A stretch of DNA of 10,918 bases from Acidobacteriota bacterium (GTDB taxonomy: Bacteria; Acidobacteriota; Blastocatellia; Pyrinomonadales; Pyrinomonadaceae). Position 1 is the first letter of the stretch. Each line of letters begins with the position of its first letter. The stretch is taken from assembly GCA_019247865.1 (NCBI GenBank), contig JAFBAJ010000208.1, positions 1-10,918 on the forward strand. Reading direction: 5' to 3'. The position numbers and the translations under genes were made by a program. Below the pieces are notes generated by a model. That model saw only the letters and a list, made by a program, of their open reading frames with translations. It had not been told where the DNA came from and searched no databases. This document shows, piece after piece, positions 7,185 through 10,918 of this stretch.

Positions 7185-7260
7185 AGTCAGTGGTCGGTGG
7201 TCGGTGGTCAGTGAAGAGCTTTCGCGCTGACTACTGACCGCTGACCACTGACCACTGACT
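7185..7260. repeat. Family B heptamer palindrome between two plus-strand genes
   Basis: Imperfect inverted repeat: 28-base arms at 7185-7212 and 7233-7260 match at 25 of 28 positions around a 20-base loop. The arms are degenerate tandem copies of a seven-base unit of the type TGGTCAG/TGGTCGG. It fills the 81-base gap between the stop at 7182 and the GTG start at 7264. The same element in purer form lies at 10448-10529. Confidence 0.85.
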
Positions 7261-7263
7261 TTT

Positions 7264-7950
7264 GTGAATCAAACGAGCCTACATCCTGCGCGTCGCGGGC
7301 GCTCTGCGAACGGCTCCGGGTCCGAGTCGTTCGTGCTGCCGAAGTGGGCGATAGATGCGATCCGGCACGTCGGACGCTCGCTCTCGCGCGTCCTCTGGCG
7401 CATCCGCTACAGCGGCCTGGAGCACGTGCCCGCCAGCGGCGGCTTCATCATCGCCGCCAATCATCAGACCTACATAGACCCTTTCTGGATCGGCTTTCCC
7501 ATCAGCCGCCCGATTCGTTTCCTCGCCTGGAACAAGATTTTCGACTGGCCTGTGCTGGGCAAGCTGACGGGGATGTTCGGCGCGTGGCCGCTGGAGATAG
7601 AGGGAAGCGATCCGGCCGCGATCCGTCGCTCGCTGCAATGGCTGAGGAGCGGCGGCGGCGTGGTCATCTTTCCGGAAGGCGGGCGAGGTTTGCCGGACGG
7701 CTCGATGGTGCGCTTCAAGCCCGGAGCCGTGCGGATGGCGCTCGAAGCAGGCGTGCCCATCCTGCCCGTCACGATTCGCGGCGCACATCGCGTGTGGCCG
7801 AACACCTATCGCTTCCCGCGCTTTGCGCGCGTCGAGATCATCTACCACCCGCTCTTCCACGTCGAACCCTACGAAGAGGGCACAGAGACGCGCGCACACG
7901 CACGCCGCGCCAGCGACCGCCTGACGGAAATCATCGGCTCCGCGCTTTAA
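7264..7950 (+). CDS. PlsC-family lysophospholipid acyltransferase
   Basis: This 228-residue protein contains the acyltransferase motifs of the PlsC family: NHQTYID at 66-72, the HxxxxD catalytic pair His67/Asp72, then FPEGGR at 136-141 for phosphate binding, and VPILPV at 163-168. Members transfer an acyl chain to lysophosphatidic acid or related lysolipids at the inner membrane face during phospholipid synthesis. The exact substrate cannot be read from the motifs. The length is typical. The N-terminal 25 residues are polar and poorly family-like, so the annotated GTG start at 7264 is uncertain; an internal GTG at 7333 (codon 24) is possible. No Shine-Dalgarno precedes 7264 because the repeat runs to 7260. 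It is the third plus-strand gene after PilZ and the Cys-rich protein, and it ends at a family A palindrome. Confidence 0.88.
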   Translation: MNQTSLHPARRGRSANGSGSESFVLPKWAIDAIRHVGRSLSRVLWRIRYSGLEHVPASGGFIIAANHQTYIDPFWIGFPISRPIRFLAWNKIFDWPVLGKLTGMFGAWPLEIEGSDPAAIRRSLQWLRSGGGVVIFPEGGRGLPDGSMVRFKPGAVRMALEAGVPILPVTIRGAHRVWPNTYRFPRFARVEIIYHPLFHVEPYEEGTETRAHARRASDRLTEIIGSAL

Positions 7951-7955
7951 AAACA

Positions 7956-8057
7956 TTTCACGCAAAGGCGCAAAGATAAGACCGAAGCACACAAAGAAAT
8001 TTAAGGCATTCTTTCTTCGTGTGCTTCTGCTTTCTGTTTTTGCGTCTTTGCGTGAAA
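7956..8057. repeat. Family A palindrome, nested, between convergent genes
   Basis: The outer arms at 7956-7976 and 8037-8057 match at 19 of 21 positions and share their left-arm sequence exactly with 1796-1816. A second pair of arms, 7984-7998 (GAAGCACACAAAGAA) and 8013-8027, matches at 14 of 15 positions inside it. The whole fills the gap between the acyltransferase stop (7950) and the kinase stop (8067) and could act as a bidirectional terminator. Confidence 0.82.
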
Positions 8058-8066
8058 CCGTTGGCT

Positions 8067-9602
8067 TTAAGGCTGGCGCATGCGTTCCCTGCGGCGCTGC
8101 TCCTGTATGCGGCGTTTCTCTTCCATCGCCAAGCGACGCTCTTCGCGCGCGCGTTGCCTCGCCAAAGCCGCCTCTCTTTTCGCTTCCTCTACCTGTGCCG
8201 GGTCGTAGTAAGGATTGTCACGACGGCGATTTGGATTCGGGTCAGGAGCGGGCGGAGCCTCCACAGTAGTGGGAGGCGCGGGAGGCGACGGCAGAGCTTG
8301 CGGCTCTTTTGTTTTGGCGGGTTCGGCGGCACGCTTCTTTTCAGAAGCCACAGGCTTGTTTGCTTTCTGCTCCGGCGGCAGCGCGTTCTGATTATTGGAG
8401 TTCGCCTGCTCCGGTTGCGGATTGCCTGCGGGCTGCGTGATCTCCGTCGGCTCAGTTTGCGCCGCGCGCCGCGTCAGCGCGTAGATCACCGCACCCACCA
8501 GCACCAGCATCAACGCGCCGGCAGCGATGCCGAGCGTGCGGCCCGACCGCGAGCGTTTCGCAGCAGGGCTGACAGACGTGACCACTGATTCAGCCAGCGC
8601 GCTTTCCTTGACGGACTCGCTGATACTCGTCGCCGGCACAGCATCCGCCACCGTCGCCTCCTGCACAGCCGGAGCGATGGGAGCGGCCTCCATCAACTGC
8701 GTGTCCTGCTCGGACATGGCGGCGGTCACAGGAGCGCTGTGCACATTGGTCGTGCTGCCTGTGACGTACGTCTGCCGCGCTGCCTCGCGCAAAGCCTCGC
8801 GCATGGCTTCGGCCGTCTGCGGCCTGTGCCCGGAGTTCTGCGACATGGCTCGCATCAGAACCTGCGCGACCGCCGGAGTCACCTGCGTGTGCGCTTCATT
8901 GGCCGGGAGCAAAGGGTCCGGCTGTCCGTTGAGCACAGCCGCCGCGCGCGTCAACGCATCGGGCGGCGTGATGCCGGTCATCAGGTGATAGAGCGTCGCC
9001 GCGAGACTGTAAAGATCGCTTCGCGTGTCCGTCCCGGTCCCCTGCATCTGTTCGAGCGGAGCATAGTTGCGCGAGTAGCCGAACACAGAAGCCGTCGCGC
9101 TGACCTGCGACATCTGCGCGGGCGTCCCCTTCGCCAATCCGAAGTCCAGAAGAATAATTTGTCCGCGCGAAGTGAGCTTCAAATTCTGCGGCTTGATATC
9201 ACGATGTATGACAGGCGGCTCCTGCGTGTGCAGGTAATCGAGCGCATCGAGCAGTTGGTCAGCCCAGCCCAGCACCTCCTTCAAAGGGAACGCGCCGCCC
9301 TGCGTCTTGAGCAGGTCCCACAAGTCATCGCCCGCGATGAACTCCATCACGAGGAACTGCCCCTCGTCCTCCACGAAATGATCGCTCACACGCGGCAGAG
9401 CCGGATGACGCAGGCGATTCAGCAGCCGCGCCTCGCGCTCAAAAGCCTTTCGCAGCGCCGCGTCCGTAAAGAACGTTTCCTTCAACGCGACCGTGCTCCC
9501 GAACCTCTGATCCGTCGCCACATAGACCGCACCCATCCCGCCCTGCCCGATCTGCTCCGTGACCAGATAGCGATTCTGCAACAGCGTGTTCGGCGCAATC
9601 AT
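8067..9602 (-). CDS. Membrane-anchored PknB-type serine/threonine protein kinase
   Basis: This 511-residue protein has a complete Hanks-type kinase domain at about 12-275. It has the glycine loop [12 protein letters not shown] (18-29), Lys41, a helix-C Glu near 57, the catalytic loop HRDIKPQN (133-140) with Asp135, DFG at 153-155, APLEQ (181-185) in place of APE, and Asp196 in TRSDLYSL. A Ser/Thr/Ala-rich juxtamembrane stretch follows, then one membrane helix at about 356-376. The rest is a Pro/Gln/Asn-rich outer part and a highly charged Arg/Glu helix at about 468-508. No PASTA or other known sensor domain is seen outside. It would phosphorylate cytoplasmic proteins on Ser or Thr; its targets are unknown. 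The ATG start sits just before the conserved kinase start, with only a weak AGG upstream. An A/T-rich stretch (9609-9625) lies before it. Confidence 0.93.
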   Translation of the reverse strand: MIAPNTLLQNRYLVTEQIGQGGMGAVYVATDQRFGSTVALKETFFTDAALRKAFEREARLLNRLRHPALPRVSDHFVEDEGQFLVMEFIAGDDLWDLLKTQGGAFPLKEVLGWADQLLDALDYLHTQEPPVIHRDIKPQNLKLTSRGQIILLDFGLAKGTPAQMSQVSATASVFGYSRNYAPLEQMQGTGTDTRSDLYSLAATLYHLMTGITPPDALTRAAAVLNGQPDPLLPANEAHTQVTPAVAQVLMRAMSQNSGHRPQTAEAMREALREAARQTYVTGSTTNVHSAPVTAAMSEQDTQLMEAAPIAPAVQEATVADAVPATSISESVKESALAESVVTSVSPAAKRSRSGRTLGIAAGALMLVLVGAVIYALTRRAAQTEPTEITQPAGNPQPEQANSNNQNALPPEQKANKPVASEKKRAAEPAKTKEPQALPSPPAPPTTVEAPPAPDPNPNRRRDNPYYDPAQVEEAKREAALARQRAREERRLAMEEKRRIQEQRRRERMRQP

Positions 9603-9672
9603 GCCTGCAAATATACTACAAAAAACGGCAGAAGCCCGACCTTCAGGGAAGGCGCGGATATGGTTTGACGCT

Positions 9673-10443
9673 TTATCGCATCGCCAGCACGCGCATCATC
9701 TCGTCGTGGATGAGGCCGTTGCTGGAGAGGATGGGCGGGGTGTGGATGTCGAAGGGGCCGCCGTCATAGCGGGAGACGCGCCCGCCGGCCTCTTCGATGA
9801 GGAGGACTCCGGCGGCGACGTCCCAGGGGTTCAATCCTTCCTCCCAGAAACCGTCGAAGCGGCCACAGGCGACGTAGGCCAGGTCGAGTGCGGCGGAGCC
9901 GTCGCGCCTGACTCCCTGTGCGTGCATGATGAAGTTGTGGAAGTGGCGCGCGAAGTCTCCGCGCTCGCGCACGTCGTAGGGAAAGCCTGTGCAGAGCAGC
10001 GAGCGGTTCAGTTCCTGTGTCTCAGTGACGCGTATCCGGCGGCCGTTGAGGGTCGCGCCCTCGCCGCGCTCCGCCGCGAAGAGTTCGTCGCGAGTCGGAT
10101 CGTAGATGACTCCGATTTGAAGCACGCCAGCGCGTTCGAGCGCGACGGAGACGCAGAAGCAGGGGTAGCCGTGCGCGTAGTTCGTCGTTCCGTCGAGCGG
10201 GTCTACGATCCAGCGCCACTCGCCGTCGCCGCTCGCCGTCCGAGTCTCGCCGGACTCTTCCGCCAGGATCGAGTGGCGCGGATGATAGGAGCGTATGCGC
10301 TCGACGATCAGGCGCTCCGCCGCCACGTCCGCCTCCGTCACGAGGTCTATCACGCCCTTGTTCGTGATCTGAATCGCACGCCCAAAGCGCTCCAACAAAA
10401 TCTGTCCCGCGTCCCGCGCGGTCTGGATAGCAAAGTTCAGCAT
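9673..10443 (-). CDS. Inositol monophosphatase family phosphatase (SuhB-like)
   Basis: This 256-residue protein is a full-length member of the Mg-dependent, Li-sensitive IMPase family. Motif one is [14 protein letters not shown], with metal ligands Asp81 and Asp84. The upstream ligand is Glu62 or Glu63 in AEESGE. Motif two is NPWDVAAG with Asp208, followed by EEAGG. These enzymes dephosphorylate inositol-1-phosphate or related sugar and nucleotide phosphates; histidinol-phosphatase members look similar, so the substrate is open. The N-terminus ([13 protein letters not shown]) aligns well with the family, so ATG at 10441-10443 is probably right. Yet the bases before it are the end of a heptamer repeat and show no Shine-Dalgarno. 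It lies between the M24 peptidase gene and the kinase gene on the same strand. It may use an unusual initiation mode or be translated at low level. Confidence 0.93.
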   Translation of the reverse strand: MLNFAIQTARDAGQILLERFGRAIQITNKGVIDLVTEADVAAERLIVERIRSYHPRHSILAEESGETRTASGDGEWRWIVDPLDGTTNYAHGYPCFCVSVALERAGVLQIGVIYDPTRDELFAAERGEGATLNGRRIRVTETQELNRSLLCTGFPYDVRERGDFARHFHNFIMHAQGVRRDGSAALDLAYVACGRFDGFWEEGLNPWDVAAGVLLIEEAGGRVSRYDGGPFDIHTPPILSSNGLIHDEMMRVLAMR

Positions 10444-10447
10444 AAGC

Positions 10448-10529
10448 AGTGGTCAGTGGTCAGTGGTCAGTGGTCAGTAGAAAAGCATTTGTCTTAATGC
10501 TGACCACTGACCACTGACCACTGACCACT
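10448..10529. repeat. Family B heptamer palindrome between two minus-strand genes
   Basis: Arms of 31 bases at 10448-10478 and 10499-10529 match at 30 of 31 positions around a 20-base loop. Each arm is four tandem copies of the heptamer TGGTCAG or its complement. An alternative inner pairing, AGCATT with AATGCT (10484-10501), is also possible. The element fills the 87-base gap: it ends one base before the M24 stop codon (10531) and four bases before the phosphatase start (10443). Confidence 0.9.
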
Positions 10530-10530
10530 C

Positions 10531-10918
10531 TTATTTGAGTATCGCAATGATCTCGGTCTGTATCGGCTGTCCCGTGACGACTGCTTCGCGGTCGCTGACG
10601 ATGTAGACATCTATCTCGGAGCGGACGCCGAACTTGCCTTCGAGGTAGATGCCGGGCTCTATCGAGAAGCAGGTGCGCGGGATGATGGTGCGCGAGTCCT
10701 GCGTCTCCAGGTCGTCTATGTTCGCGCCGTTGCCGTGCACCTCTTCGCCGATGGAATGGCCCGTGCGATGGAGGAACTCTTTGCCGTAACCGGCGCGCGT
10801 GATGACGCCGCGCGAGACATCATCGACAGAGGCTCCGGTGATGGTCTTGCCTTCGCGCAGGCTCTTCTGCACGTAGGCGACCGCAGCGTCGCGCGCTTCC
10901 CGCACGATATTAAAGATG
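10531..10918 (-). CDS. M24 metallopeptidase (Xaa-Pro aminopeptidase type), C-terminal part
   Basis: Only the last 128 or so codons lie in the window; the frame stays open to the right edge, so the 5' end is missing. What is visible is the second half of the pita-bread fold: FLHRTGHSIGEEVHG with the metal-binding His of GHSIG, then FSIEPGIYLEGKFGVRSEID with the two metal-binding Glu residues in SIEPG and RSEID. Such enzymes remove an N-terminal residue, often one before proline, in the cytoplasm. A methionine aminopeptidase is less likely given the EPGIYLEGKFGVRSEID form typical of the PepP/PepQ branch. The stop is TAA. It is the most upstream gene of the minus-strand run M24 peptidase, phosphatase, kinase, and it is followed directly by the family B repeat. 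Confidence 0.9.
   Translation of the reverse strand, partial: IFNIVREARDAAVAYVQKSLREGKTITGASVDDVSRGVITRAGYGKEFLHRTGHSIGEEVHGNGANIDDLETQDSRTIIPRTCFSIEPGIYLEGKFGVRSEIDVYIVSDREAVVTGQPIQTEIIAILK

Noticed and set aside
9620..9644. Possible terminator after the phosphatase gene (T6 tract behind GAAG/CTTC)
   Set aside because: The stem has only four pairs and lies five bases from the T tract, so it is too weak to call.
8739..9668. Open frame of 309 codons on the plus strand
   Set aside because: Fully antisense to the conserved kinase domain; Arg/Leu/His-rich, without motifs.
9586..10497. Open frame of 303 codons on the plus strand
   Set aside because: Antisense to the phosphatase gene and running into the heptamer repeat.
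10448..10529. Short regular repeats suggesting a CRISPR array
   Set aside because: The seven-base units have no spacers and form a palindrome, and no cas genes are nearby.
10903..10905. GTG as the start of the M24 peptidase gene
   Set aside because: The frame is open to the window edge and the missing N-terminal half of the family must lie beyond it.

Overview
The window is a GC-rich, gene-dense piece of a bacterial chromosome. The gene set and style suggest an Acidobacteriota genome, most likely Blastocatellia-like: an S41 peptidase with TPRs, small secreted carboxypeptidase-regulatory-like proteins, PilZ proteins, a PknB-type kinase with a membrane anchor, and short palindromic repeats in nearly every spacer. 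This placement is an inference from style and was not tested by a search. No RNA genes, insertion sequences, phage genes or CRISPR arrays were found.

Left part (1-3168). A tandem direct repeat (1-62) precedes a plus-strand secreted TPR + S41-type protein (86-1789). It converges on a two-gene minus-strand operon (2803 to 1875). Both products of that operon are exported or membrane-anchored and end in a similar small beta-sandwich. A good sigma-54 promoter candidate lies about 155 bases upstream of the operon (2959-2975), with a possible upstream dyad.

Middle (3101-6098). gyrA (3169-5739, minus) is complete. It has a strong sigma-70 promoter candidate at 5933-5961, a leader of about 185 nt and a clear intrinsic terminator at 3101-3145.

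Right part (6099-10918). A plus-strand cluster encodes a tandem PilZ protein, a small Cys-rich protein and a PlsC-type acyltransferase. It converges on a minus-strand run read in the order M24 peptidase (cut by the window edge), inositol-monophosphatase family enzyme, and Ser/Thr kinase with a C-terminal extracytoplasmic region.

The most striking structure is non-coding. Four intergenic gaps of 81-116 bases are almost exactly filled by long inverted repeats of two sequence families. Family A (arms built on CGCAAAG) occupies both convergent gene ends (1793-1871 and 7956-8057). Family B (arms of tandem TGGTCAG heptamers) occupies two co-directional gaps (7185-7260 and 10448-10529). In both family B gaps the repeat runs to within 3-4 bases of the next start codon and leaves no visible Shine-Dalgarno site.
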